From the NCBI GenBank assembly GCA_963678705.1, contig OY783217.1, forward strand, positions 1,674,001-1,738,000: a stretch of DNA of 64,000 bases. Reading direction: 5' to 3'. This document shows positions 12,002-23,795 of this stretch, in pieces. This stretch comes from Panorpa germanica (Eukaryota; Arthropoda; Insecta; Mecoptera; Panorpidae). Under the pieces are notes generated by a model. It made no database searches, was not told the DNA's origin, and worked only from the letters and a program-made list of their open reading frames with translations. The translations under genes were made by a program, and so were the position numbers. Each line of letters opens with the position of its first letter. The stretch's first letter is position 1.

Positions 12002-13670
12002 TTCAAAGTCAAATATCTTTGAGGTTATGAAATATAACTACAAAAATATATTCTTATTTTATTAAGAAAATACTTCTATGAATACGCTGCTGATAAATAT
12101 GAAATCACAATAAACAACTCAAAATTATATAGATTAATACTATATAAAATTGTATAAAATATGAAAGTAGTTCAACTGGTTTACTCCCGGTGCTGATAGC
12201 TGGAGAATAAACGGCAGACTATAAGTGATTGTTTAGAAGTTACTCAGTTTACTGCAAGCGAATGCGAGTTACTGATTTATTGACCGAGCTTACGTGGTCA
12301 AGAACTCAGCGATAATTTAAAACATGACAATCAAAAATGATTCAATTAATAATTCAAATTTAAAATAACAATATTCAAAACTTGAAATTTACAAGCAGTT
12401 TAAAAGTTACAAAATTTTCTTTTTAAATTACTTCTCTTATCATTGGTGACCTCCTTCTATGTTGGCAGTCTATATGGTGTCGAATATAACAAATATTATA
12501 TTTAAATTTTCTTACTGCAGATCCATCTAGTTTTTGTATTTATAATTAGTAAAAATTTAAATAAATGATTTCGTTTGAAACTTTTTGTACAAGATTCTCT
12601 AAAGATGACATTTAAATTAGTATATAATTCACTAACTAAATTAAATTAGTTATAATTTACTAACTTCAAAATATTTTTTAAAATATAAATATATTGGAGT
12701 TTTAATTTAATAGTCAAAAAGTTAATACGACAAAATAGAGAAAGGAAAATTTATTGTAAAAGAGTAGTAGAAGATCGTCGGTGATAAGGCTAGTATCGAA
12801 AATAATGAAGCAACTGGTATACTATACTACTTTAAAAACAATAAAACAGAATTTCTCTACATATATTGTTTAATAAATTTATTTAAAATTAATATAGAAA
12901 ATATGTTAAATTAATTACTTATGCTTCACAAATCTTTTTAAAGAATATAATTATAGATGTATTTTAAAAGATATGTAGAAATATTTAAAGAAATTAAGTT
13001 ACAAGAAATATAATTGTTCTATAATTATTATCATATCTTCTTTTGAAAGATTAATGAGGAAACATCAATAAAGAAATAAACTATTAAAAATATTTTAAGT
13101 AAACGTTATTACTTCAATTTTATTTCAAGTAAAACATGTGATGAATTACGACATTGCTATCAATAATAATAGTTTATGAGTAACATCGTAAGTGGCTTTC
13201 AATTGCTTTTCTAACACCTTTTGTACTAATTAAATGTATTATAAATTATTGTTTATTTCATTCATTCTGAAAAACGAAATTGTGTGGAAAAAATGATTGT
13301 AGCATATGCTCCTTCATTAAAAATATTGTTGATTGACTTCATGCTTAAAATAAAATTCAGACCGTATAAGTATATCTGTAAAGTAATCGCGAATTAATTA
13401 AGTATGTAATTAAAGCCACGAAACTGAACGTTACTTTCAAAATATACTATACTAGATATATTTTTAATAAAATTAGTTAATGAGGTATGTGAATTTGCTT
13501 ACAGAGTGTAAATTAAATGAATATAAATTACTGGAATATCAATAAAATGTGTTACTTTCAAAGGTCCTGCTCTTAATGAATACAAATTTCTTAATAGCTA
13601 TTTTAACAAGCAACAAAACATAGATGCTTTCAAATTGAATATATCTAATGTAAATCAAATAAAATGAATT
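12002..13670. other. Shared 5' flank of Pgd and 3' flank of the zinc-finger gene
   Basis: No gene was found. The Pgd leader and promoter must lie just above 12001. A less AT-rich patch at 12180-12310 is the most likely core region, but no TATA box is convincing. The remainder (12330-13670) is plain AT-rich sequence. Confidence 0.4.
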
Positions 13671-15520
13671 TTACACTGAAGGAGTTTTGTGCGTGTTCAT
13701 GTGTGACTGCAAGCAATGTGCTTGAATAAAACCTTTCCCACAAACAGAACAAACATGTGGACGCTCTCCCGTATGGATTTTGCGATGAATTCGCAATGCA
13801 TTAGATCTATTAAATGAACGACCACAATAGTCACAAGTAAATGGTTTTTCGCCAGTATGTATCATAATATGATTTTTCAAACAACTGCTGGAAATAAATT
13901 TCTTTTCACAATAAGTACATGAAAATGGTCGTTCCCCAGAATGCACTCTTTTATGGATAGCAAATAAACTACTATTTCTATAATTCTTTCCACAAATCTC
14001 ACAACTGTATGGACGTAAATCTAAATGCATACGCATATGAATTTTTAATTCACTGTTTTGTTTAAATGTTTTTCCACATTCTGTACACAGGAATGGTCTT
14101 TCTCCTGTATGGGAATACGTATGAGCTACATAAGCTGCTCGCTGACAAAATGTTTTACCACACTGCTCACATTGGAATGGTTTGCCGGTGTTGTGAACGT
14201 TCATATGACGCTTCATTTGTTCTTCCGATCTGCACATCTAAAAATACAGAATTGCATATTCAGTGCAATATATAACTTAAGGTAAAAAAAGGAAGATATA
14301 CCATATCTGGACAACTATGATTAGCTACAGATTTACCTTTCCGCATAATTTACATTTAGGAAAAACTGGAGCGTCTCTGTGCTCCTTGAAGCAATGTAAT
14401 CGCAATGCAGAAACAAGATTAAATGATTTCCCACAGGTACGACATTGGTTCGTCATATGACGAGGATGCCTAAGCGGAGGGTTTAATGTATTGGGTGCGA
14501 CAATTGGAAGAGCTGGACGAGAAGGTCCTTCTCGAGGTTCTTGTTTTATTACTACTTGAAGTTCTTCAGAGACTGGTTTATTATCATTTGATTCGTCCAT
14601 CGAATTATCGTTAATATTATCATTATCTTCCTCGTCTTCCTCTTCCTCCTCGTCATCATCATCATCATGGTCATTATCATTATCCAAATCATCATCAGGG
14701 TCATTGTCGATTTCATTTTCAATGGAAGTGTAAGTACCGTCTGCTTCAATTTTAAGAGTAATCATGTCGTTCTCTCCCAAAAGTTCTTGGAGCTTGAAAT
14801 AAGTGTTTGCAATAATATATCAAAAGTATTCGTCAAGTGTAATCTTACGTCCATATATGCGTGTTCGCCTATTTGTGTTCTTTTCCGATTTTCAGAGCCT
14901 ACGCTTGGATATATTGTTATTTACCACTACTAGAACGAAAACGTTCGTGCTCATAGATAGAAGAATCTTAGCCCTGTGAAGACTAATTATATGTGCATTT
15001 ATGTCCGAACACGCATATATGGGTGTAGGGTAAGAGTTGTGGTATACAATACCTTTGACTCATTAATAACAGCAGGAATATTAGAAGTTTTCGAAGCAGG
15101 TTTCGGTTTTAAACTCTTAAGATTCTGCAGTAAAGTGCGCTGACTCTTCTCACATTGTTTTTTAAATGAAAATGCTCTACTAACTTGATGAACACATCGC
15201 ATACATATTTGTTGTGGAAGTCCATCATCTTTTCCTATCTATAATGTTACAATGCAAACTTCAAAAGTATGTATTAAACTAATTATTTGTTAATTAAATG
15301 AAGTGTGAACAAAATTGTTTATGGCATCCTAAGGCATACATTTTTTGTATGAGTAAGTACGAATGAAAAATATTACCTGCAATTCAGCGCAGGCTAATAA
15401 AACATCTGACAGTTTTGCTGTTTGACCCATTATTGTTCCTGTAGCAAATAAAGATCGCATTTCACCTGTATCCATCATGCAAGTACGACATACTTTGCCT
15501 TGTTTTGTTTTGACACTCAT
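13671..15520 (-). CDS. ZAD-C2H2 zinc-finger transcription factor
   Basis: Nuclear DNA-binding protein of the arthropod-expanded ZAD family. Four exons: 15377-15520, 15053-15238, 14337-14792, 13671-14237. All are phase 0, giving 450 aa. An N-terminal ZAD (about 10-80) shows the paired cysteines CRTC and CMRC, and normally mediates dimerisation. A very acidic Asp/Glu run follows (about 135-180). A VVIKQEP motif near 192 fits a sumoylation site. Eight C2H2 fingers follow (about 227-447) with mostly canonical linkers such as HTGERPF and HTGEKPF. Finger 2 spans the exon 3/4 junction (CKLCGK then MCRSEEQ). The exon 3 frame continues upstream of its first Met into LQELLGEND at an acceptor, so that Met is internal. 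The target sequence cannot be told. Confidence 0.92.
14851..15022. repeat. Inverted-repeat insertion in the zinc-finger gene's second intron
   Basis: ccatatatgcgtgttcg at 14851-14867 is matched exactly in reverse complement at 15006-15022, so the ~170-bp intronic segment can fold back. The interior contains a second palindrome around gaacgaaaacgttcgt (~14934). It may be a small MITE. No clear target duplication was found, and the segment overlaps the splice donor neighbourhood of exon 2. Confidence 0.5.
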
Positions 15521-16394
15521 TATGGATACGTTGTTTTCTATCTTTACATTTATATTCGAATATTTACATTGAGAAATGTCACAGGAATCATATATTCATA
15601 GGTTAACAATAAGTATGAACGGCTAAGTGGATTATGTTTTTAAATATTACTTGGAATAATTATTATAAATCGTATATTTATTGTAAACCTCGGTCACCAT
15701 TATTCCTACACAGATATAAACAGAAACATTACCAACCGCAGATTCCAACAAATTGCCATTAGTAAAATGTCATACCAGAGACAACAAGAACATACGTTCA
15801 GAACGTATATGTTAGAACGTAAGTCAATCAGATTTCTAGACTACACATTATGTATTGAATATTTACTGCAATCATAAGCATTATTTGGTTAAGTATGTGC
15901 TACATAATTTAATAAATATATCAATCAAAGGTATACTTTAAAATCAGAGATGATAATTTTACCTAATATATAACAAATTCTGAACGACACCCATTTTCAC
16001 AGAAGTATTACCAGTCTCTGTTGGTAGTAGGTAAAGCTAACTTCTACTTTAATACCTAGTCTTTCGAAGTGCGGAGAACCGGTATATAATTCATAAAGTA
16101 TCACATAATCTTTTAACTTTGGGAAAAAATTAGGATCAATATTTAGCATTATTATACTTTTTGATATACGTTTTATATAATATTAATCATATAATACAGA
16201 TCATTAATACTTAGTTAATTGACAATTCTTCTTTAAAAATCCATAGAAAAGAAAATATTTTATAGTGCAAGAAGAAATTATTTAGTTAAATTGGAATTTT
16301 AAATATTTTTCTGTTATAATAGTTTATAAATTTTTAAATATATAATATAGTATTTATTTATATATTTTTGTAAACATTATGGAATACATTTCTT
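15521..16394. other. Upstream region of the zinc-finger gene
   Basis: No gene was found. An imperfect palindrome, aacatacgttc followed by gaacgtatatgtt, lies at about 15789-15813. It is in the expected promoter region of the zinc-finger gene, but any role is speculative. Confidence 0.3.
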
Positions 16395-17449
16395 TTATTG
16401 TAATCCCAGATATTGGTAAACTGGTTTGAAATAGCTCCAAAGAACAGAATCATCATCGGGTTCATCTTGTGTTTCTTCATCATCATTAACCCTCCGATTG
16501 TTGGTGTCTGCCACTTTTCTTACTCTAATCCCTGCTTCATCCGCGGTACCACTGGGATTATGGTTTGCAGCAACCTTTTTTGATTTATTTTGTGTTTTAT
16601 CATCGTTATTGGTTGACGCTGATTTTCTGCTTTGTACTCCTCCTTCGTTATTATCATTCGAAATGGATTTTGCACTATTATCATCTGATTTAGGTAAAGA
16701 TAATTTTCTTCCTATTTTCCTTGAAGGTGCTGTTTCACTTATTTTTGATGGAGTTTCAGTTGATAGAGATTTTCGTGAAATTTTATTTTCTTCTTCTTTT
16801 TTATTCATTCTGATGACCTCTTCACCCTTAACCGGTTGCTGTCCACTTCGTTTAGTTTGTGTTTTGGATATGGCCGAATCTTTACTTGCTTCGGCTAATT
16901 CATCATTTAACTCAATTAATTCGCGGCGCGTTATTCCACCTGTTGATATAAAACCTTTATTTATTTTATTTAACAGTGGCCAATTGTAAAATTGTAAAAC
17001 GGTTTTTTTTCGCGCAGATATGAGAGGATCGGAATAACGGTTGTTCGGATAAGAGTTACTGCTGTATATAAAGTTTGTATTGTTATATTCCTTGGCCTGA
17101 ATGAGTTTGTTACAGCTGTTCTAATATCTTAGATATTTATTAGGTATCTCATTTGTTATAAATAAATATAAATTGATAAAATATTATTGGCGTTGTTTTG
17201 TATTAAGAAAAATGTTGCCTTCGTTTTGCACTTCAATGCAACACGATAAAAACGATAACTGAACTAAGCAAAAGTTAATTAAAATGCAAAACGACAACAA
17301 CTATATTTTTCATTAATTGAAAAGTGCCATAAAATTGATTCAATTTTTTTTATAATAAATTACTTACAATTGGTAGAATTAACGGCGAATGAAGTTAAAA
17401 TACAACAAAATAAAATAACTTGGAGAACAGTTTCAAAATGGTTCAACAT
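16395..17449 (-). CDS. Low-complexity, possibly secreted protein of unknown function (gene model incomplete)
   Basis: A 3' coding exon at 16395-17120 is open for 241 codons. It starts after a weak acceptor (atattag) and ends with VYQYLGLQ. The protein is hydrophilic, rich in Asn/Ser/Lys/Asp, with RKSAS- and RKVADTNN-type repeats and an acidic stretch (DDEETQDEPDDD) before a hydrophobic C-terminus. Upstream, 17368-17449 encodes MLNHFETVLQVILFCC and ends in AVNSTN, which looks like a signal peptide, at a strong gtaagt donor. The donor leaves phase 1, whereas the main frame needs phase 0 at the visible acceptor, so the two do not join cleanly. A microexon, or a one-base error in the eight-T run at 17003-17010, would resolve this. 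An internal Met at 16808 gives a fallback 137-aa start. I do not recognise the family. Confidence 0.5.
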
Positions 17450-18182
17450 ATTAAAGGAACAAGTAGACACTTGTTGACAGTACGAATGAAATGAATGTTT
17501 TAAATTTGTTACCTTTATTATTTACTTATTGTATTTTTTATAATAGTTCCAAAACTGCAATTCACTATGTAATTTCGTTACGATTATGATAGCTGTGAAA
17601 TTTAAAACCAATTTGTAGAGGTATTAATCCATACCTAGTTGGCAATTTGTAATTGGTTTTGTGTTTCCAAAATCATTGTCTTGCCAAAACGTTAACTTTT
17701 GATCATAAAAGAAACAATTTTAGATTGAAAAAATGTTTTCGTAACGATTTTCTATTTTTGTCGCTATATTTTTGGATATGGTTATTTGCACATTTATGGC
17801 ATGGACACAATCATTTTGCTTCCGACCAAATCCAAGACTATTCTTTTGACCGTCAGTTTCTCCCAGCTTTTTCAATTTTATTTTAAATAGCGGCCATATA
17901 TTTTTTATGAACACATAAAACTGCCTCAATGAATTCGTATTACCGACAAAGGATGCCTATGTATTAAGTTACATGTTACTTTTGTTTGGATGTGCTGTAC
18001 AATCTATTATTTACTAATTTAGTAGCAAACAACAATTGTGCGATATAACCATTAAATTTTAACGTTTGCTTCAATTTGATACGTAAAAGGAATTTGGAAA
18101 CTTCCTTTAATAACAAACTTATCTCAATGATAATAATTATAATTTCGTTGGGCGTCCTTTCAGTTCATTGAAATATTAAGTA
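17450..18182. other. Divergent intergenic region before UGT 1
   Basis: This stretch lies between the minus-strand gene ending its 5' side at ~17449 and the + strand UGT 1. No gene or clear TATA box was found. tttcagttcattg at 18158-18170 could be either an initiator or the acceptor of a 5' UTR intron. Confidence 0.3.
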
Positions 18183-20017
18183 ATGATGAGGTTGTTGATT
18201 TTGTTGATTTCTATATTTACAATTAATATAAATCTTGTTACAAAAAATGTCGAGGGTTCGAGAATTCTTTGTGTTTTTACAGTTCCATTTCGAAGTCATA
18301 CGTTAGCGTATACACCACTAACAGAAGAACTTGCAAGAAGGGGTCATGACCTGGTTGTCATTACACCTGATCCGGTGAAAAACGGCGGCCCGGAATATGA
18401 AAATATTACGCAGGTAAAACTTGAATATACTTTAAAAAAAAGTTGATTAACCAGCAAAATTATCGAGTATCAAATATTGCAGATCGATATTAGTAACCTT
18501 TACAAAATGAAAACAACAAATATTATGAAAATGAAGAAGGCTAGAGAATCTTGGGATGTTTCAAGCATGATGACCAATTTAATGACAATGCTATACAACA
18601 CTTCTGAATATATTTTACAAACATCAGAAGTGGGAAAACTGATTAATGATAAAAATGAACACTTCGATGCAGTTATAGTAGAATGGTATGCTTCCGGTCC
18701 AATATACGCATTTTCCCATCGTTTTAATGCGCCTTTAATAGGTATATCTTCCGGGCAACCTTTCACCATGGGATTGGATCCTCTGGGGAATGCAGATCAT
18801 CCTGTTGTTAATCCAGATGTTATGTTACCATTTTACAAAGATTTGACATTCGCACAACGATTTATTTCGGTTGGATACGCCGCTGCAATTCGTGTTTTGT
18901 ATTACCATTTCTTCCTTCCTTCACAAGATAGTTTAGTGAAGAAATATTTTGGAGAAGATGCTCCATATATTGGAGATATAGAGAATAATATTCAGCTGCT
19001 CATTCTAAATTTTCACGCAGCTCTGGGACATACAAGACCAAAAGTACCAGGTGTGATCTATACAGGCAGCATGCACATCAGGCCCAAAAAACCGTTGCCA
19101 AAGGTATACATTACTCAGTAATTATTTTCTAAAATTCACGATTCAAACTTTTTGTTTAAGGATTTACAGGAATATTTGGATAACTCCAAAGAAGGCGTGA
19201 TATACTTCAGTTTAGGATCAAATGTGAAATCTAGTGATATGGATAAAGAAAGACAAGATGTGTTTATCGCCGCTTTTAAGGAATTACCTTACAAGATATT
19301 GTGGAAATGGGAAACAGAGATTCTATCTGGAAAACCAGACAATGTCAAACTATCAAAATGGTTGCCGCAGCAGGATTTATTAGGTAAGATATGAGTAAAA
19401 ACTTACTTCATGATTAAATAAACTGAATAAGTATTTGCAGGACATCCGAATATAAAAGTTTTCATAACGCAAGGAGGCCAACAATCGTTAGAGGAAGCTA
19501 TTGACAACGAAATTCCACTCCTTGGACTACCATTTATGTCAGACCAATTTAGAAACGCGTTGCAATTTGTTGAACTTGGTATTGGAGAAACCTTAAATTT
19601 CAAGACAATTACGAAAGAAGAACTTATTTATACTTTGAGGAAACTAATTGAAGATCCGAAGTAAGATGCGTACTTGTTTTTAATCTACTTTAAATGTAGT
19701 AAAGTAATATAATCTAAATTTGTATTTTTAGGTATAAGATTAACCAAATAAAATTGAAGAAATTAATAAATGATGAACCGATGGCGTCACTAGAGCGGGG
19801 ATGCTGGTGGATTGAGCACGTGATACGTCACAAAGGAGCGCGCCATCTTCGATCTAATAACTTAGAAATCCCTTTGTATCAATACTTATTCTTGGATATT
19901 ATTGCGTTTCTTTTTATAGCAACTTTAGTCATAGGTTATATTAATTATAAAATATTATCAGTATTATATAGAAAATGTTACAGACCCAATATTAAATCTG
20001 ATAAGAAAATAAATTAA
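18183..20017 (+). CDS. UDP-glycosyltransferase 1 of a tandem cluster
   Basis: ER membrane enzyme that transfers a sugar from a UDP-sugar (usually UDP-glucose in insects) to small lipophilic compounds. Five exons: 18183-18413, 18483-19103, 19161-19383, 19441-19660, 19732-20017; phases close to 526 aa. Signal peptide about 1-25, then SRILCVF. The presumed catalytic His is in FRSHTLAY (His39). HRFNAPLIGI lies in the acceptor half. The UDP-binding half carries KWLPQQDLLGHPN and FITQGGQQS, near residue 370. A C-terminal membrane helix (FLDIIAFLFIATLVIGY) is followed by a short tail ending KKIN, a dilysine ER-retrieval pattern. The next UGTs share all intron positions and phases, so the cluster arose by tandem duplication. 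The start could also be the Met one codon later. Confidence 0.94.
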
Positions 20018-20416
20018 TTTGTAATATATTTTACAAACACAAATAGTGCAAAATTAAAATTTTTGTTAGTTTTATAATCCTGTTAGTCAGTTTTCCTGAC
20101 CGTTTGCATCTGACATTATGTAATAATACAATTGCAGGTTTTTATCTCCAAAGATTAAACTGAACTTGCAGATAGAAAGATATAAAATCTTATCTATTCA
20201 AATCTTGGAAGAACGTTTCGAAATATATTATTGTATTTACTATTAACAAGTAGCTAGATACAAATGATTCTGGAGCTGAAAATGTTAAATAATTAGTAAT
20301 TAACATCTGAATTAAAAACCTTTCTTGAATATATATTGAACTGTATATGCTTTTTATTTTTTTTTGTGTGAAATTCTTACAAAATTTTTAGAAAAATAGC
20401 AATAAATAAAACTAAT
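20018..20416. other. Convergent gap between UGT 1 and the OBP gene
   Basis: The 3' ends of two opposing genes meet here. A TTTATT (AATAAA on the minus strand) at about 20350 fits the OBP poly(A) signal, 65-70 bp past its stop. gtcagttttcctgac at ~20087 is a small perfect hairpin of unknown meaning. Confidence 0.4.
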
Positions 20417-21802
20417 TTAAAAAATAATTCCAACAGTATCATGTTTTCTTAGGCATGTCATAAATTGGTATTCATATTCGCAGAGTCCAGATCCTTTCAC
20501 ATTGAAGCATGACGTCACAATGGGTTTGATTGCATTTACCGTTTCAGGTGTTGCAACTTTCTCGGCAAACTTATCTACATTCACCCTGCCGGTGGGACTC
20601 AGTACTGCAGCTTTTAACATCAGACATCTTAGGTAGCATTTGAAGTTGGTTGAGATTACTACATCGTCTTCACTCATACGTCTTAAGTCTGCAAGATCCA
20701 TGTTATTTTGTTGCAGACATTGCGTGTGATCCTCTCGGCGGACAAACTAATACATAATCAATTTTAATAAAGCTATAAATTGAATATTCCCACCTACTAA
20801 GTTTTAATTTTAATGCAAGTTTTAGCGCACTCACTGTTTTTAGTTTTTATTTAAGGTTTTAACCTTAAATGTAATTTTAAACTTGTGAAATAATGCGTCG
20901 TGTATTAAATTATTGTATTTAAAATAATTAATTTTATTTCTTTATATTTTTCAAACTGATATTTACATTTGAGGTAAAAACCTTAAATCAACACTAAAAC
21001 TCAGTGAGTGGGAATGGGGCTTAAGAGTATACAAAATAAAAACTAAAATAGTAGTTCGAAATGGCACTTTATGGTTATATGTAAAAAACAATTCCAATGG
21101 GCTTGTGTTCATGACTTCATTTCTATAAAACGGAACTATATATTGATAAAGTGGGCTACCAGAACTTCAAATATCCAATTATTTTTTAATAACTCCTTAT
21201 ATTTTAGGAGATATTAATAATTAAAAAAGTCAATTCATCTTTTTAATTATTAAAGGTATCCAACGTTATAAAAATAAATTCCATGGTACGTCACATCCGA
21301 CGATTTGCCATCGCTTTTATACAACAGAGACGCAAACCAGCGTGTGTGTGATATGTCATTTACCACTAACAGCTAGATTAGTAGTCTTAAGAAGTATTAT
21401 ATTACGTAGCTTGTCAAAAAAAAATAAAAAATCTCGATTTCTTATTTCTTCTGTGACGTATTATGTATATCTAAAACATGCGGCAAAATTTCATCAACTT
21501 TTGAATATTTAAAAAAAGAAAGACGCTAATATACATAGATTAAAATATATTTCAATGGAAATTTAAAAAATGTCTCCTAAAAAATGAATTCACAAGCGCA
21601 TTAAAAAGTTATTTACTTAAAAATGAATACAAATTACTGAAAAATGTCAGGTATGTCTACCGACTAATATATAGACAAAATGTAAACAATAGAATTTAAA
21701 AAAAAGATGGCAGACGTATTCCTACAATATTTAAATAAATTTTAAAATACTTACAGAAAAAGTCACTCCAAATAATCCAAATAGTACTAAGTAGAATTTC
21801 AT
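20417..21802 (-). CDS. Odorant-binding protein (classic six-cysteine PBP/GOBP fold)
   Basis: Small secreted carrier of hydrophobic ligands, typical of sensillar lymph and other secretions. Two exons, 21755-21802 and 20417-20746, give 125 aa. Exon 1 encodes only the signal peptide MKFYLVLFGLFGVTFS and ends at gtaagt. Exon 2 follows the acceptor tgtattag and starts the mature protein at FVRREDHTQC. The cysteine pattern is C-x26-C-x3-C-x38-C-x8-C-x8-C, matching classic OBPs (C2-x3-C3 and C5-x8-C6 conserved). The intron (1008 bp) contains a copy of a dispersed repeat. The gene lies on the opposite strand between UGT 1 and UGT 2. The mature length (~109 aa) is on the short side. The ligand cannot be inferred. 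Confidence 0.94.
21098..21440 (-). mobile_element. Partial copy of the 'gggcttgtg' DNA element, in the OBP intron
   Basis: The reverse complement of the right half of the element at 22934-23602 is found here. Shared words include tatattgataaagtggg, ttttttaataactcctt and ttttaattattaaagg. It begins with the terminal motif gggcttgtgttcat at 21098. The opposite end is not identified. Confidence 0.65.
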
Positions 21803-22298
21803 TGTGTCTACTTTTTAAAAATATTTCATAAACTAATTAAACTTCAAGCAATGAATTGCACAAACACTTGTACACTCAATATTCTATTCCATAAAGTATG
21901 TATGTATATTGAAAGGTCAATATAGATAAGAGTTTTAGATATTGTGATGTCATAGATGTACAATGTTGTTTTATACAGGTTTTTATTAACATAACATTAA
22001 CATATATTTAAGTATTGCACCATGGGCGGCGGGAGGTGGTTGTAAGGGGGTGCACCCATGCATAAAAGAAAATATGTACATAGAAAGAGATTAAGAAAAC
22101 AAATTTTTATTATTAGTTTAGCTGTATTATTACTGTAGCTCCCTGAAAGTAATCCTATCGGCGGCTATGTTTTTTACCGATTAATTAATATAGCGTTGTC
22201 TCTTTCTAATATTCTCGCTACATAACGAGAATAATAAAGGTCATTTAAATTTCAAATAACAATAGCGGGAATATCAAACTATAGTAGTTAATAAAATA

Positions 22299-22299
<1 letters not shown>
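21803..22299. other. Upstream region of the OBP gene
   Basis: No gene was found. A GC-rich patch at 22020-22060 (gggcggcgggaggtgg followed by gggggtgcaccc) stands out. It is probably the end of an unclassified transposon. Confidence 0.3.

Positions 22300-22382
<83 letters not shown>
22300..22382. repeat. (AT)n microsatellite
   Basis: Uninterrupted AT dinucleotides over about 83 bp. Confidence 0.98.
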
Positions 22383-22387
<5 letters not shown>

Positions 22388-22513
22388 TAAAATATTACTG
22401 CTAAAAGCAGTTATGTAAATTTTACATAAAAAATAATTTAGGATGAAAAAAAAGTTTTTTTCTTTTTTTTAAATTTCATAAAATTTTATATATCACTAAT
22501 GCTTATATTAGAA

Positions 22514-22570
22514 TGGCATAGTGACTGATATGAATGAAGACTTACTACTAGGTGTTCGGGTTCGATTTCT
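22514..22570 (+). repeat. tRNA-like head of a SINE relic
   Basis: tggcatagtgac at 22514-22525 resembles a pol III A box (TGGCNNAGTGG). ggttcgatttc at 22559-22569 resembles a B box (GGTTCGANNCC). The spacing is about 33 bp, as in tRNA genes. The flanks do not form an acceptor stem, so it is not an intact tRNA. A tRNA-derived SINE fragment is the simplest reading. Confidence 0.4.
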
Positions 22571-22933
22571 AGACCAATTCTATACTTTTTGACATGAGAT
22601 AAACATTTTTATTTCAACTTAACTACAAATTAATTTTTATGATTTTCTGTTATATTCGGTAATAGTTGTAGTTATTCTGTAGCACTCTACTGCACACAAT
22701 GTGATCTTGTATGATCGTACTTTGAACATCTACAAGGTCATCATTTAATCTTTAATTGTTTTATAATAATAGCACTATTATTTAACCTTCATTTTATCAA
22801 GTATTACAGTACTTAAATTGGAAAGTTATTTTCGGAAACAAAGTAACATTGACTAAATAACAATAGAAATATTTTGATTATATTTTAATTTAAATAATTA
22901 AAATTTGTTGTACAAGCATGTTGTATAATAAAT

Positions 22934-23602
22934 GGGCTTGTGTACTCATTTCTTAATGGTCGAATTTTCAATTGTTGATTGAAATTGATGTTAATAAATG
23001 TGTATTGGCGTGTCTATTTTATTAAATATCTAAATGTTGCCGGAAATATAGCAATTAAAAATTTGAATTGTAGTTTTAGCGCTAGAAATGGTCGGCCATA
23101 TTTGTATGACGTGAAAATGTATTGTATAGGTCAGTCATTAGTTGCGTAGGTCAGTGCTTTTGATAATCAAATAATCAAGTCAAATCAAAGAATAATAACT
23201 TTTTATTTTATTTAACCCTGCTAAGGCAGACATAATATTGAAATTTTATTGTTCCTTGAAATAGCAGTAAATAATATTTGATACTTTGATATATAAATAC
23301 ATATAGCAGAGATTTATTAGCTGTAAGGTTGATAACCTGTAAACTTGTCAGAGTTCGGTCAAGAATATAATATTACGCTCTGTTGTATAGTGTGCAATAT
23401 AGTGTGCGTGAGGTCATATTTTTTGGAATGTTGTACAACGTTGAATCCCTTTAATAATTAAAGAGACAAAATGACTTTTTTAATTGTTAATATTTCATAA
23501 CATAAAAGGAGTTATTAAAAAATAATTGGACATTTGAGGTTCTAGTAACCCACTTTATCAATATATAGTACACTTTTATAGAAATTAAGACATAGGACAC
23601 AA
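22934..23602 (+). mobile_element. ~670-bp nonautonomous DNA element ('gggcttgtg' family)
   Basis: It aligns along its length with 49750-50362 in the same orientation. Shared words include aatgtgtattggcgtgtc, ttttagcgctagaaatggtc and cctgctaaggcagacata. The start gggcttgtgtactcat and the reverse complement of the end (gccttgtgtcctatg) resemble short terminal inverted repeats. No transposase is encoded. Partial copies lie at 21098, 44395 and 50366. Confidence 0.75.
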
Positions 23603-23740
23603 GGCTATTATGTAAAATATATTAGCAATTAATCGTAATAATACTGCTCATAAAGGAACACAACTTGGTTCTATAGAAAATTTCGAAAGCAGCATTATTG
23701 CACATTATATGATGATTTTTTTATTATGATTATGATGAGG

Positions 23741-23770
23741 TTTTCTGAATGCTGCTGGTCATTCAGAAAA
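23741..23770 (+). promoter_or_regulatory. Perfect 11-bp stem hairpin in the UGT 2 leader
   Basis: ttttctgaatg and cattcagaaaa are perfectly complementary with an 8-nt loop. The hairpin ends 25 bp before the UGT 2 ATG. If transcribed it would lie in the 5' UTR. A regulatory role is only inferred. Confidence 0.4.
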
Positions 23771-23795
23771 GTGATTGATAAGAAAATAGATCAAT

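Noticed and set aside
14552-14749. Met/Ile-rich frame overlapping the zinc-finger gene
   Set aside because: It is the alternative reading of the Asp/Glu codon run of the real exon.
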